The notes beneath the pieces were generated by a model that did not search any database, was not told the origin of the DNA, and saw nothing but the letters and a program-made list of their open reading frames with translations. From the NCBI RefSeq assembly GCF_003355515.1, contig NZ_CP031367.1:1364001-1428000 (forward strand): a DNA stretch of 64,000 nt, written 5' to 3'. Shown here piece by piece: positions 35,078-48,921 of this stretch (positions are counted from its first letter, which is position 1; each line of letters starts with the position of its first letter). This DNA is from Aliarcobacter trophiarum LMG 25534. Its GTDB lineage: Bacteria; Campylobacterota; Campylobacteria; Campylobacterales; Arcobacteraceae. A program made the position numbers and the translations under genes.

Positions 35078-35167
35078 TTTTAATTCCTTCAATTGTTTAC
35101 AATTTTCTCTAAATTGTTATTTTAATTAACTGAATAAATTTCTGTCTACTTTTTTGGGGTCATTCCA

Positions 35168-35237
35168 AGTATTAGAGACTATTGATGAAAGTATTTGGGT
35201 AAAAGAGATAGAGGCACTGTATAGTTTGATAAAATAA
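35168..35237 (+). pseudogene. Remnant C-terminus of an unknown gene after the IS
   Basis: In the frame from 35169 the bases read VLETIDESIWVKEIEALYSLIK and then TAA at 35235-35237. The composition looks coding, but it does not resemble an integrase C-terminus (no HxxR or Tyr motif). It therefore appears to be the tail of another gene, joined to the integrase through the IS. I do not recognise its family. Confidence 0.4.
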
Positions 35238-35274
35238 GAATATATTTTAAAAGAGAGGATTGTAGGGAATAAAA

Positions 35275-35319
35275 AAGCTTACCTTGAATTACTAAGAAAG
35301 AGTAAAAGAAGGTAAGCTT
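35275..35319 (-). terminator. Terminator of the rRNA operon
   Basis: A perfect 11-bp stem, AAGCTTACCTT at 35275-35285 and AAGGTAAGCTT at 35309-35319, with a 23-base loop. On the minus strand it is followed by a run of six T, and it lies 26 bases after the end of 5S rRNA. Confidence 0.75.
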
Positions 35320-35345
35320 ATTGTAAAAGTTAAAAACTCAATAAG

Positions 35346-35460
35346 CTGGCGGCGACCTACGTTTCCACAGGGGGACCCTGCAGTATTATCGGCGATGAAG
35401 TGCTTGACTACCAGGTTCGGAATGGGGCTGGGTATTTCCACTTCTCTTTAACCACCAGCA
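35346..35460 (-). rRNA. rrf: 5S ribosomal RNA
   Basis: About 115 bases. On the minus strand it begins near GCTGGTGGTTAAAGAGAAG, contains the conserved CCGAACCTGGTAGTCAAG-like loop and CCTGTGGAAACGTAGGTCGCC, and ends CGCCGCCAG, pairing with the start. Ends are estimated to a few bases. Confidence 0.93.
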
Positions 35461-35627
35461 AATTTGAGTGCTAAAAGCTTGAGATAAACTCTTAACACTC
35501 AAATTGCGAGATTGAGAAATTTAATGCTAAAGTCTTTTTTGTATATCTATATATATTCAACACATATTAAACATAATAAATATGCTTAATAAGATAGTAA
35601 ACCAAAGAAAAATTGTTAAAAATAAGC

Positions 35628-38532
<2,905 letters not shown>

Positions 38533-38904
38533 AATCTAATAAAATCTTACAACTTTATTTAGATTAGTTTTTCTTGCCTATAAATATAATTCCTTATATT
38601 TATAAATTTGATAATATTCTTTGGCTACTATCTTATTAAACATAAAGTCTAATAATTTAGTTGTGTTATCTATAGTTAAATTTAATTATTACATTAAATC
38701 TTAGATATGAAATTTTTTTATTTAAAATTAAATACTTCTATTTAACTTTACGAAAAAATTTTAAAGACTTTAACATTATATTTTTAAATATCTTGCTACT
38801 TCAAATAACTAAAGTTATCTCAAGGTAACGCTTTCTGATTAAAACCAGATATAAACTCTTATTTATAAAAGCTTATATCTAACTTCTCTTTCTTTATCTC
38901 TATA
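38533..38904. other. Spacer between tRNA-Ala and 23S rRNA
   Basis: 372 A/T-rich bases with no gene. This is the transcribed spacer of the rRNA operon and should hold the 23S processing stem. I see no further tRNA and no open frame with coding character. Confidence 0.6.
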
Positions 38905-38980
38905 TGGTGGAGAATAGCGGGATCGAACCGCTGACCTCCTGCGTGCAAAGCAGGCGCTCTCCCAGCTGAGCTAATTCCCC
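38905..38980 (-). tRNA. tRNA-Ala (TGC)
   Basis: 76-nt tRNA in the 16S-23S spacer. Acceptor GGGGAAT, anticodon TGC in a TTTGCAC loop, TTCGATC T-loop and encoded CCA. Confidence 0.95.
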
Positions 38981-38989
38981 ATAATAATC

Positions 38990-39066
38990 TGGTGGGCCTA
39001 TCAGGACTTGAACCTGAGACCTCACGATTATCAGTCGAGCGCTCTAGCCAGCTGAGCTATAGGCCC
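38990..39066 (-). tRNA. tRNA-Ile (GAT)
   Basis: 77-nt tRNA in the 16S-23S spacer, 9 bases before tRNA-Ala in transcription order. Acceptor GGGCCTA/TAGGCCC, anticodon GAT in a CTGATAA loop and encoded CCA. Confidence 0.95.
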
Positions 39067-39191
39067 CATATTTACCTATAAATTATCTGTTGTTCTTCAA
39101 ATAATCTTTACAAACTAAATATATGTTGTTAAAAGTAAGTTTCTTTATTCATTTTTTATATTAAGAACCAAATCTTAATATTTTTTCTTTG

Positions 39192-40711
<1,520 letters not shown>

Positions 40712-40914
40712 TTTTGATTAAATCTAATTTAATCTTTATGTAGTAGTTGAATCTGACTTTTTTGTTTTTAATTACTTAATTACAAAATTATCACTCAAAT
40801 TTATAGACAAGTTAATAAATACTCTTCAATATTTATCTCTTGTTCAATTTTTTTTACTTTTAACAATCATGATATTTAGTTTACAAAGATTACTTCATTA
40901 AACTCTCAATATCT

Positions 40915-40927
40915 CTTTTAAAGAACT
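40915..40927 (-). promoter_or_regulatory. boxA-like antitermination site in the rRNA leader
   Basis: AGTTCTTTAAAAG on the minus strand, about 35 bases downstream of the rRNA promoter. It resembles the boxA consensus (TGCTCTTTAACA), the site bound by NusB/NusE; nusB itself is at 31531. Confidence 0.55.
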
Positions 40928-40959
40928 CTAATCTAACCCCTCGGTCAAATTGGACGGGA

Positions 40960-40988
40960 ATTATAGTGCCTTTTTTCCTCTTTGTCAA
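40960..40988 (-). promoter_or_regulatory. rRNA operon promoter
   Basis: TTGACA at 40983-40988 and TATAAT at 40960-40965, exactly 17 bases apart, both perfect. The bases after the -10 box are TCCCGTCCAATTT, shared with the tRNA promoters of this window. This lies about 250 bases upstream of 16S rRNA. Confidence 0.85.
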
Positions 40989-41199
40989 GAGCTTATCACT
41001 TAATATACGCTTAAATTCTGAATTTTATAGCTTTTTTAATTCTTTTCTCTTCTTAATGTCGTATTTTTGGGGTTTTTAAAATTATCTGTAGTTTTTTTAT
41101 TGCTTAATTTTGCTTAATTGGTTTTTATAAGAAATTTGGACTTTTTGTCCAACTTCCTTTAAAATTTTAATATTGAATTTATAATACTCTTTTATATTT
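40989..41199. other. Gene-free region between rRNA promoter and copA end
   Basis: 211 bases, very A/T-rich. A small hairpin, TTGGAC and GTCCAA at 41136-41141 and 41147-41152, has no clear T run. It might end copA transcription weakly, or be part of the upstream region of the rRNA promoter. Nothing else is seen. Confidence 0.4.
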
Positions 41200-41406
41200 T
41201 CAAATTTTTATAACTTCATATCCAGCTTCACTTATAGCATCTACAAAAACTTGTTCTTCTATATCTTTTGACATATTTATAATAACCTCTTTTGTTGATA
41301 ATTCAACTTTCACACTATCAACACCATCAATTTTGCTTAAAGCTTTTTCAACTCTTCCACTACAATGTCCACAACTCATACCATCTACTTTTAAAATTTT
41401 TGTCAT
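41200..41406 (-). other. Possible internal translation start giving a free CopZ-like chaperone
   Basis: Inside copA and in the same frame, ATG at 41406 is preceded by AAAGGAG (41412-41418) at 5-base spacing, better than the Shine-Dalgarno site of copA itself. Translation from here gives [20 protein letters not shown] and on, 68 residues, exactly the length and layout of a CopZ copper chaperone. This may be the old copZ start, kept after the copA stop codon was lost, or a working second start. Confidence 0.5.
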
Positions 41407-43719
41407 ATTAACTCCTTTTATATTTTGATTTTCAATTACTTTTATATTTTTGTCTATTGTTGATTTAAAAAACCTTAATCTTAATGCATTTAGAACAACA
41501 GAAACACTGCTTAAACTCATAGCAGCACCTGCAAACATTGGATTTAATTTCCATCCTAAAAAAGAGTAAAAAACTCCTGCTGCTAAAGGAATACCAATAA
41601 TATTATAAATAAATGCCCAAAATAGATTTTGTTTTATATTTTTAAGAGTTGCAGCGCTAAGTTGTATTGCTCTTACTACATCTAATAAATCATTTCTTAC
41701 TAAAACAATATTAGCAGACTCAATTGCCACATCTGTTCCAGCACCAATTGCAATTGCTATATCTGCTCTTGCTAGAGCTGGAGCATCATTTATTCCATCT
41801 CCAACCATAGCAACTTTTTTACCATCTTCTTGAAGTTTTCTGATTACTTTATCTTTATCTTCTGGTAAAACCTCAGCTATAAAGTTTTTTATATTTAATT
41901 CATCTGCTATTGCCTTTGCTGTTTTTTGATTATCTCCTGTTAGCATTATTACTTCTAAATTCATCTTATAAAACTCTTCTATTGCTCTTTTACTTGTAGC
42001 TTTTACAACATCAGCAACAGCAATAACTCCTAATATCTTTTTACTATTAGAGATAAATATTGGAGTTTTACCACTACTTGCTAGTCTTTCACTCTTTTCA
42101 AAAAAATCTTCAAGTAAAATATTGTTTTTTTCAAGTAGTTTTTTATTTCCAATAAATATAGTTTCATCATCAATTTTAGCTTCTATTCCAAAACCATTTT
42201 GCGCTTTAAACTCTTCTACTTTTAAAAGTTCTATATTTTCATCTTCTGCTTTTTTAACAATTGCATCAGCTAAAGGATGTTCTGAATTCTTTTCAAGAGA
42301 ATATGCTATTTGAAGAAGTTTATTGTAACTTATTTCGCTATTTACAAGAATATCAGTAACTCTTGGTTTTCCCTCTGTTATAGTTCCTGTTTTATCTAAA
42401 ACAATAGTATCTATTTTTTCTGCAACTTCTAGTGCTTCCGCATTTTTTATCAAAATACCATTTTGTGCACCTTTCCCTGTTCCAACCATAATTGCTGTTG
42501 GAGTTGCTAATCCTAAAGCACAAGGGCAAGATATAACCAAAATTGCAATTCCTATCCCTAAAGCAAACTCAAAATCATATCCCAAAATTAACCAAGTAAT
42601 AGTGGCTACTACTGAAATTAAAATAACAGTTGGCACAAAAATAGAGCTTATCTTATCTGCAAGTTTTGAAATTGGTGCTTTTGATGAACTTGCCTCTTCA
42701 ACCAACTTTATAATTTGTGACAAAACTGTATCTGGTCCAATTTTTGTAACTTCAAACTTTATAGAACCATATTTATTTATACTAGCTCCAATAACTCTAT
42801 CTCCAACTTTTTTTGATACTGGCAAACTCTCACCTGTAAGCATTGATTCATCTATTGATGTATTTCCTGAAATAATAACTCCATCAGCTGGAATACTAGC
42901 TCCTGGTTTTACAATTACAATATCTTTTAATTTTAATTCTTCAACTGATATTTCAACTTCTATATTATCTCTTAATATTAAAGCTTTTTTTGGAGCTAAA
43001 TCTATAAGTTTATTTATTGCTTCAGATGTTTTTCCTTTTGCTTTTGCTTCAAGATATTTCCCAAAAGTGATCAGAGTTAAAACAATAGCAGCACTTTCAA
43101 AGTACAAATTCATTGAATACTTATGAAGCATATTTAAATCATCAACTCCTAAAGCAAAGCCAATTTTGTATATAGAAAAAACTCCATAAAGCATAGCTGC
43201 TCCTGTTCCAATAGCTATTAAAGAGTCCATATTTGGAGAAGCTTTAAGCAGAGTTTTAAATCCAACTTTATAATATTTTATATTTATAACAACAATAGGA
43301 AGTGCCAACAAAAACTGAGTAAAAGCAAATGTTATTGAATTTTTTTCTCCAAGAAAAATAGATGGAAGTGGCCAATTTAACATATGTCCCATAGCTATAT
43401 AAAATAGTGGTATTGAAAAGATTAAAGATACTATTAATCTATTTTTTAACTCATTTATCTCATCTTCTGCAATATTATCTTTTTTTTCTATTTTTATATT
43501 ATCAACTTTATTTAATATAGCTTCATATCCAGCATCTTCTACTCGTTTTATGATTTTGTCATCATTTAATACTTTATCATCATATTTTACAAGCATACTA
43601 TTACTTAGCAAATTTACATTTACTTCACTTACTCCTTCAAGCTTTTTGATAGCTCTATCAACAGCATTAGAACAAGCACTACAAGTCATTCCTTTAATAT
43701 CAAATTTTTGCGACTTCAT
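41200..43719 (-). CDS. copA: Copper-exporting P1B-type ATPase with extra C-terminal HMA domain
   Basis: Start chosen at ATG 43719 ([11 protein letters not shown]), preceded by AGGA; a TTG at 43743 adds 8 residues. About 839 residues. The N-terminal HMA domain has GMTCSACSN at 10-18. There are eight membrane segments with the CPC metal site in [14 protein letters not shown], then phosphorylation DKTGT, ATP-binding HP ([10 protein letters not shown]), and [13 protein letters not shown]. After the last membrane helices a linker (residues about 745-770) joins a second HMA domain, [18 protein letters not shown]-terminal HMA on CopA is unusual and looks like a fusion with copZ. It exports Cu(I) across the inner membrane. 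Confidence 0.93.
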   Translation of the reverse strand: MKSQKFDIKGMTCSACSNAVDRAIKKLEGVSEVNVNLLSNSMLVKYDDKVLNDDKIIKRVEDAGYEAILNKVDNIKIEKKDNIAEDEINELKNRLIVSLIFSIPLFYIAMGHMLNWPLPSIFLGEKNSITFAFTQFLLALPIVVINIKYYKVGFKTLLKASPNMDSLIAIGTGAAMLYGVFSIYKIGFALGVDDLNMLHKYSMNLYFESAAIVLTLITFGKYLEAKAKGKTSEAINKLIDLAPKKALILRDNIEVEISVEELKLKDIVIVKPGASIPADGVIISGNTSIDESMLTGESLPVSKKVGDRVIGASINKYGSIKFEVTKIGPDTVLSQIIKLVEEASSSKAPISKLADKISSIFVPTVILISVVATITWLILGYDFEFALGIGIAILVISCPCALGLATPTAIMVGTGKGAQNGILIKNAEALEVAEKIDTIVLDKTGTITEGKPRVTDILVNSEISYNKLLQIAYSLEKNSEHPLADAIVKKAEDENIELLKVEEFKAQNGFGIEAKIDDETIFIGNKKLLEKNNILLEDFFEKSERLASSGKTPIFISNSKKILGVIAVADVVKATSKRAIEEFYKMNLEVIMLTGDNQKTAKAIADELNIKNFIAEVLPEDKDKVIRKLQEDGKKVAMVGDGINDAPALARADIAIAIGAGTDVAIESANIVLVRNDLLDVVRAIQLSAATLKNIKQNLFWAFIYNIIGIPLAAGVFYSFLGWKLNPMFAGAAMSLSSVSVVLNALRLRFFKSTIDKNIKVIENQNIKGVNMTKILKVDGMSCGHCSGRVEKALSKIDGVDSVKVELSTKEVIINMSKDIEEQVFVDAISEAGYEVIKI

Positions 43720-43808
43720 AAATTTTCCTAATTTTTTAATCAATGCAATATTATCAAAGCATAATTAATTATAAATAAACATTCAAGTAAAAATTACAAA
43801 AATTTAGG

Positions 43809-43814
43809 TATAAT
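43809..43814 (+). promoter_or_regulatory. -10 box upstream of lepA
   Basis: TATAAT 44 bases before the lepA start, in the 138-base divergent spacer with copA. No good -35 hexamer is visible. Confidence 0.5.
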
Positions 43815-43857
43815 CGCACTATTTTAAAAAAAGCTACTCAATATATTAGGAAAAAAA

Positions 43858-45645
43858 TTGCAAAAAAATATTAGAAATTTTAGTATCATAGCTCATATTG
43901 ACCATGGAAAATCAACTTTAGCAGATAGAATTATTCAAGAGTGTGGAGGAATTAGTGATAGAGAAATGACTTCGCAAGTTATGGATAATATGGATATAGA
44001 AAAAGAGAGAGGAATTACGATAAAAGCACAAAGTGTAAGATTAGATTACTCTTTAAATGGTGAAAAATATGTTTTAAATCTAATAGATACACCAGGACAC
44101 GTCGATTTCTCTTATGAAGTTAGCCGTTCTTTAGCATCGTCTGAAGGGGCACTACTAATTGTTGATTCAACGCAAGGAGTTGAAGCTCAAACTATTGCAA
44201 ATGTATATATTGCTATGGATAATGATTTAGAGCTTCTTCCTGTTGTAAATAAAATAGATTTGCCAAGTGCTGATCCTATGAGAGTTTTAGGAGAGGTTGA
44301 AGAAGCTATTGGGCTTGATTGTACAGAGCACAATCTTATTTCAGCAAAAACAGGTCTTGGAGTAAAAGATTTAATTGAATCAATTATAAAAAGAGTTCCA
44401 GCACCAATAGGAGATGAAACTGCAGCCACAAAAGCTTTAATCTATGATAGTTGGTTTGATAACTATTTAGGGGCTTTAGCTCTTGTAAGAGTTTATGATG
44501 GAAGCATAAAAAAAGGTCAAACTCTTAGAATGATGAATACAAAAGTTGAACATCAAGTTTTAAGTCTGATGTATCCACATCCTATAAAAAGAGCTGATAC
44601 AATGGAGATTAAAACAGGCGAAATTGGAATTGTTGTATTAGGCCTTAAGACTTTAGATGGAATTGCGGTTGGTGATACAATGACTGATGCAAAAAATCCA
44701 ACAAAAGAACCTATTGATGGTTTTGAACCTGCAAAACCATTCGTTTTTGCAGGACTTTATCCAATTGAAACTGATAAATTCGAGGATTTAAGAGAAGCTT
44801 TAAATAAACTAAAATTAAATGACTCTTCAATCTCTTTTGAGCCAGAAAGTTCAATGGCTCTTGGAAGTGGATTTAGAACAGGATTTTTAGGAATGCTTCA
44901 TATGGAGGTTATAAAAGAGAGGTTAGAGCGAGAGTTTGATTTAGACTTAATAGCGACTGCTCCAACTGTTGTTTATGAAGTTTTAAAGAAAGATGGAGAA
45001 AAAATTGTAATCCAAAATCCAAGTGAATTACCAGAACCAAACTATATAGAAAGCATTTTTGAACCTTATGTAAAAGCTACAATTTTGGTTCCTGATGAAT
45101 TTTTGGGAAATGTTATAAAGTTGCTTAATGATAAAAGAGGAGTTCAACTAAAAATGGACTATATAGGGGCTAGAGTTCTACTTGAATATAATATTCCTAT
45201 GAATGAAATTGTTATGGATTTTTATGATAAATTAAAATCTACAACAAAAGGTTATGCCTCTTTTGATTATGAACCAATTGGTTTTAAAGAGGGAAATCTT
45301 AAAAAACTAGATGTTAGAGTTGCAGGGGATATAGTAGATGCACTTTCAATCATAGTTCCTGAAGATAAATCAGTTTCAAGAGGAAGAGAGTTTGTAAAGG
45401 CTCTAAAAGAGCTTATTCCTAGACAACTTTTTGAAGTAGCAATTCAAGCAAGTATTGGAAATACAATTATTGCAAGAGAAACTGTAAAATCTATGGGTAA
45501 AAATGTAACTGCAAAGTGTTATGGTGGGGATATTACAAGAAAAAGAAAACTTCTTGAAAAACAAAAAGCTGGTAAAAAAAGAATGAAAGCTATTGGAAAA
45601 GTAAATGTGCCTCAAGAGGCTTTTATGGCTGTATTAAAAATTTAA
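43858..45645 (+). CDS. lepA: Translation elongation factor 4 (LepA)
   Basis: 595 residues; TTG start with AGG 8 bases upstream. GTPase motifs are G1 [13 protein letters not shown] at residues 12-24, switch region [10 protein letters not shown]3 [13 protein letters not shown]4 NKIDLPSAD and G5 SAKTGLG. Then follow EF-G-like domains and the LepA-specific C-terminal domain ([20 protein letters not shown] near 555-575). LepA acts on ribosomes during initiation or back-translocation. Length is normal. comF follows after 10 bases. Confidence 0.97.
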   Translation: MQKNIRNFSIIAHIDHGKSTLADRIIQECGGISDREMTSQVMDNMDIEKERGITIKAQSVRLDYSLNGEKYVLNLIDTPGHVDFSYEVSRSLASSEGALLIVDSTQGVEAQTIANVYIAMDNDLELLPVVNKIDLPSADPMRVLGEVEEAIGLDCTEHNLISAKTGLGVKDLIESIIKRVPAPIGDETAATKALIYDSWFDNYLGALALVRVYDGSIKKGQTLRMMNTKVEHQVLSLMYPHPIKRADTMEIKTGEIGIVVLGLKTLDGIAVGDTMTDAKNPTKEPIDGFEPAKPFVFAGLYPIETDKFEDLREALNKLKLNDSSISFEPESSMALGSGFRTGFLGMLHMEVIKERLEREFDLDLIATAPTVVYEVLKKDGEKIVIQNPSELPEPNYIESIFEPYVKATILVPDEFLGNVIKLLNDKRGVQLKMDYIGARVLLEYNIPMNEIVMDFYDKLKSTTKGYASFDYEPIGFKEGNLKKLDVRVAGDIVDALSIIVPEDKSVSRGREFVKALKELIPRQLFEVAIQASIGNTIIARETVKSMGKNVTAKCYGGDITRKRKLLEKQKAGKKRMKAIGKVNVPQEAFMAVLKI

Positions 45646-45655
45646 AACAATAAAT

Positions 45656-46228
45656 ATGAAATGTACAAGTTGTGATAAATTATCTTTTTCTATAATTTGT
45701 GAAACTTGTCAAAATAAACTTTTAGTTCCAAATTTTTATAAAAAAGAGTTAGATAAAGATTTCTTTGTTTACTCTTTTTATGATTATAAAGATTTAGAAG
45801 ATTTAATTCAAAGTAAATACCATTTTTATGGAGATAGAGTTTTTAATATTTTAGGAAAACTTAGTTTTAAAAAGTTTGCTTTAAATTTTGAGTTTACTCA
45901 CCCTATTTTGGCACTTCCCATAGATGACCACACAAGACATGATTTTTCACAAACCGCAATTTTAGCAAAACATCTAAAAAGTACCTTTATCAAACCAGTT
46001 TTTAATAGCTTAAAAGCTTCAAATATTGTCAAATATGCTGGAAAAAACTTAGAATTTAGACAAAAAAATCCAAGAAAATTTACATATAGTGGAGAAAAAA
46101 GTTGCGATGTAATTTTAATAGATGATGTAATTACAACAGGAACAACAATTTTAGAAGCTAGAAAAACTTTAAAAAAACATAAGGTAAATGTACTTTTCGC
46201 TCTTACTCTATGTTCCTTTTTAAGTTAA
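45656..46228 (+). CDS. ComF-family phosphoribosyltransferase-like protein
   Basis: 190 residues. An N-terminal zinc-finger-like set (CTSCDKLSFSIICETCQNK, four Cys at residues 3-19) is followed by a PRTase-like domain with the PRPP-binding loop VILIDDVITTGTTILEA near 153. This is the ComF/GntX plan, slightly short. In naturally transformable bacteria ComF helps single-stranded DNA uptake. The last 26 bases overlap the 3' end of a convergent gene on the other strand. Confidence 0.85.
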   Translation: MKCTSCDKLSFSIICETCQNKLLVPNFYKKELDKDFFVYSFYDYKDLEDLIQSKYHFYGDRVFNILGKLSFKKFALNFEFTHPILALPIDDHTRHDFSQTAILAKHLKSTFIKPVFNSLKASNIVKYAGKNLEFRQKNPRKFTYSGEKSCDVILIDDVITTGTTILEARKTLKKHKVNVLFALTLCSFLS

Positions 46229-46454
46229 TCTTTACTATTTTTTTCTCTATTTTTCTTTTTAAATCATCAACCATTTTTAATTTATCTTCAAGATTTTGCC
46301 TATTTTCTTCTTTAAAATCTTCTTTATTTATCTTTTCCAAAAGTTTTATTTTTTTATCTTCAAGTTTTTGTATAGCTTCAAGTAAACTCTCTTCCTCTTT
46401 TTTATTTATCTCAAAAAACTCTTCTATATTATTTAGAAATTTATTAATCTTCAT
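46203..46454 (-). CDS. Small coiled-coil protein of unknown function
   Basis: Start at ATG 46454 (MKINKFLNNIEEFFEI), with a GAGGAAG site formed by the acidic tail codons of the upstream gene; the two genes overlap by 11 bases. The 83 residues are almost wholly charged and helical (KKEEESLLEAIQKLEDKKIKLLEKI, core EAIQKLEDKKIKLLEKI), predicted as one long coiled coil with no membrane segment. It is probably co-expressed with the Na/Pi transporter gene. I do not recognise a family. Its 3' end overlaps comF on the other strand. Confidence 0.6.
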   Translation of the reverse strand: MKINKFLNNIEEFFEINKKEEESLLEAIQKLEDKKIKLLEKINKEDFKEENRQNLEDKLKMVDDLKRKIEKKIVKINLKRNIE

Positions 46455-48192
46455 CTTCCTCTTCCTCATCTTCTAATATCATACTCTCATCAATAAACAT
46501 TTTTTCTGTTATATTAAGTAAATTTTGACATAGAAGTATAGCAAAAGAGCTATCTTTTAATATTTTTGAACTAACTTTTGCATCTATTTTTCTATTTTCA
46601 AATAAATTATCTACTCTTTGATTTGCCATATTATCAAAAGATATAAGCTTATGTTGGATAGTTTTTATTTTATAAAGTTTATCTATATCATCAAAAGCAT
46701 GATTTGAAATTATATTTTCTATCTCATTTATACAAATTATTAAAATATCTTTTATATTTTTATACTCTTGTTTTAGCTCTATATTTTCATTCTGAGTTCC
46801 AAGATTTAAGGCTTTATTTAAAGTCTTTATATTTTTTAAAAGTAGATATATTTTTTTTGTAAGTGCTTTACTTTTATCTAATACCTTCATATCTTCACTA
46901 TTTATATATTTATTCGCAAAATCTAAATAATCTAAAATTTCATTATGAAGCTCTTTTATTTTTATTTTATAAAGTTTATTAATACTCTCTTTTTTTAGAG
47001 TTTTTTTATCTAAATTTTTTTTACTAATATAAATATCACTATTTATTGAAAGTTGATGTCTTATAGACTTTATTAATTTATTAAATAAAATTTCATTCTC
47101 TTTTTTAAGCCCACTTAAAATTGATTTTGAACTCTCCAAAGAACTAGCATCCAAGAATTCTAATTTTGACCATGATTTTACCTTTGGAATAAACATAGTT
47201 TTCATCTTCAAGATAATTTTATTCAAAAATGGAATCATTATTATTACAGCACTTAAATTAAAAATTGTAATAAATAGTGTAAGCTTTATCACATCACTTG
47301 AAATATCAAATTCTAAAGCTAAAAAATCTATAAAATTTATAATTGGAAATAGGAAAACTATACCAAAAACAGTAGCTATTAGATTTAAAATAAATTGGGT
47401 TAAAGCTAATCTTTTCCCATTTGAATTTGAGTTTAAGCTTCCTAAAATAGTTGTTGTTGTACTTCCTATTTTTCCACCAATAACTAAAGCAACTGCATTT
47501 AAAAATAGTATTTGACCACTTGCAAGTGCTACAAGAGTTATTGCAATACTAGCAGAGCTTGACTGTACAACAAAAGTCATAATAGCTCCTAAAATAAAAA
47601 ACAAAAACATTGTTAAAAAACTATCATTTGAATAAGCCAATAAATCAACACTCTGTTTTAAATCATCAAAACCATTTACCATATAAGAAATTCCCAAAAA
47701 TATAAAACCAAGCCCCAAAAGAATATTCCCAAAACCTTTTTGCTTTAAATTTTTTGAAAATCTAAAAAATATACCAAAAGCAATTATAGGCATTGCATAG
47801 TGTGAAATTTTTATTCTAAGCCCAAAAAGTGCTATTAACCAAGCAGTAGTAGAAGAACCTAAACTAGAACCTAAAAGCACATAAATAGCACTTTCAAGAG
47901 CAATTAATGATGTGGTTAAAAATGAGATTAAAATAACACTTGTAAGTGAAGAGCTTTGCACTATCGAACTTATTAGGAAACCATTTAAAATTCCCTTTGG
48001 CATACTATTTGTAAATTTTTCTAGAATTTTTTCTAAAAAACCACCAGAAAATAGCTTAAAACCATCTTCCATAAAAAACATTCCAACTAAAAAAATTGCA
48101 ATTCCTGCAATAATTACCTTTGCACTCTCATAATTTAACACAAAGTATGCAAGAACCAAAAAAAGTAGCGGAAACATAAATCTTTTTATCAT
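46444..48192 (-). CDS. Na+/phosphate cotransporter family protein with PhoU-like tail
   Basis: Start at ATG 48192, with TTGAGGTG at about 6-base spacing; a GTG at 48198 is too close to that site. About 582 residues. The two repeated transport motifs are IVQSSSLTSVILISFLTT near 80 and VVQSSSASIAITLVALASG near 210, typical of the NptA/YjbB family. About nine membrane segments end near residue 325. The cytoplasmic tail (370-560) is helical like PhoU, and the last residues are a run of Glu and Asp. It probably moves phosphate with sodium; direction is uncertain. Confidence 0.88.
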   Translation of the reverse strand: MIKRFMFPLLFLVLAYFVLNYESAKVIIAGIAIFLVGMFFMEDGFKLFSGGFLEKILEKFTNSMPKGILNGFLISSIVQSSSLTSVILISFLTTSLIALESAIYVLLGSSLGSSTTAWLIALFGLRIKISHYAMPIIAFGIFFRFSKNLKQKGFGNILLGLGFIFLGISYMVNGFDDLKQSVDLLAYSNDSFLTMFLFFILGAIMTFVVQSSSASIAITLVALASGQILFLNAVALVIGGKIGSTTTTILGSLNSNSNGKRLALTQFILNLIATVFGIVFLFPIINFIDFLALEFDISSDVIKLTLFITIFNLSAVIIMIPFLNKIILKMKTMFIPKVKSWSKLEFLDASSLESSKSILSGLKKENEILFNKLIKSIRHQLSINSDIYISKKNLDKKTLKKESINKLYKIKIKELHNEILDYLDFANKYINSEDMKVLDKSKALTKKIYLLLKNIKTLNKALNLGTQNENIELKQEYKNIKDILIICINEIENIISNHAFDDIDKLYKIKTIQHKLISFDNMANQRVDNLFENRKIDAKVSSKILKDSSFAILLCQNLLNITEKMFIDESMILEDEEEEDED

Positions 48193-48309
48193 AGTCACCT
48201 CAATTTTTTAAGAAATTTTATAAAAATTTAATAGCATTAGTATATTATTTAAAATTTAACAAAAATTAAATCTCTTTTAAGATACACTTTTATCTTTAAA
48301 AGGAGCTAA

Positions 48310-48912
48310 ATGCTAGGAATAATAGACTACAAAATGGGTAATCTAGCAAGTGTTTACAATGCTTGTTCTAAATTTACAAAAGATGTAAAAATCATAAAAA
48401 CAAAAGATGATATAACAAAATGTGATAAGATTATTCTTCCAGGAGTTGGAGCATATAAAGATGCTATGAAATATTTAGAAAAAAATGGTTTAAAAGATGC
48501 TATTTTAGAATTCTCAAATAGTAACAAACCACTTTTAGGAATCTGCCTTGGAATGCAACTATTATTTGAAAGTAGTGAAGAGTTTGGTTATACGAAAGGT
48601 TTAGGCTTAATTGAAGGAAAAGTTATAGCTTTTAATAGAGATAAAACAAAAGAGTTAAAAATTCCACACATGGGATGGAATACTATAGAAACAAAAAACA
48701 ATATATTATTTGAAGGTCTAAAAAACCCTTATTTATATTTTGTACACTCATTTCATACTGTTTGTGATGATAAATATATTATTGGAAAAACAACTTATGG
48801 GTATGAGTTTGCAAGTGCTGTAAACAAAAATAATATTTTTGGCTTTCAACCACACCCTGAAAAATCACACAATAATGGATTAAAAGTTTTAGAAAATTTT
48901 ATAAATTTATAG
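48310..48912 (+). CDS. hisH: Imidazole glycerol phosphate synthase, glutaminase subunit
   Basis: 200 residues of the class I glutaminase fold. The nucleophile Cys lies in LLGICLGMQLLFESS near 78, the oxyanion region in LPGVGAYKDAM near 49, and the catalytic His and Glu in FGFQPHPEKSHNNG near 181. HisH delivers ammonia to HisF. hisF is not here, but hisA follows after 9 bases. RBS AAAAGGAG precedes the ATG. Confidence 0.94.
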   Translation: MLGIIDYKMGNLASVYNACSKFTKDVKIIKTKDDITKCDKIILPGVGAYKDAMKYLEKNGLKDAILEFSNSNKPLLGICLGMQLLFESSEEFGYTKGLGLIEGKVIAFNRDKTKELKIPHMGWNTIETKNNILFEGLKNPYLYFVHSFHTVCDDKYIIGKTTYGYEFASAVNKNNIFGFQPHPEKSHNNGLKVLENFINL

Positions 48913-48921
48913 GAGAGAAAA

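Larger units (their letters stand above)
33879..35167 (-). mobile_element. IS3-family insertion sequence, 1289 bp
   Basis: Ends are imperfect inverted repeats of about 42 bases, at 33879-33920 and 35126-35167. The outer 14 bases (TGGAATGACCCCAA) are identical, then come 3 mismatches and the shared AGTAGACA. They begin TG and end CA as in IS3 elements. The element carries orfA and orfB with an A6G frameshift signal. The 3-base flanks differ (AAC left, AGT right), so no target duplication is seen. Confidence 0.92.

Noticed and set aside
42602-43126. 174-codon frame on the plus strand
   Set aside because: It is antisense to copA, whose P-type ATPase motifs are unmistakable.
46210-46476. Phe/Ser-rich frame on the plus strand after comF
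   Set aside because: It is antisense to the coiled-coil gene and the end of the transporter gene. Its composition is the mirror of a Lys/Glu-rich frame.
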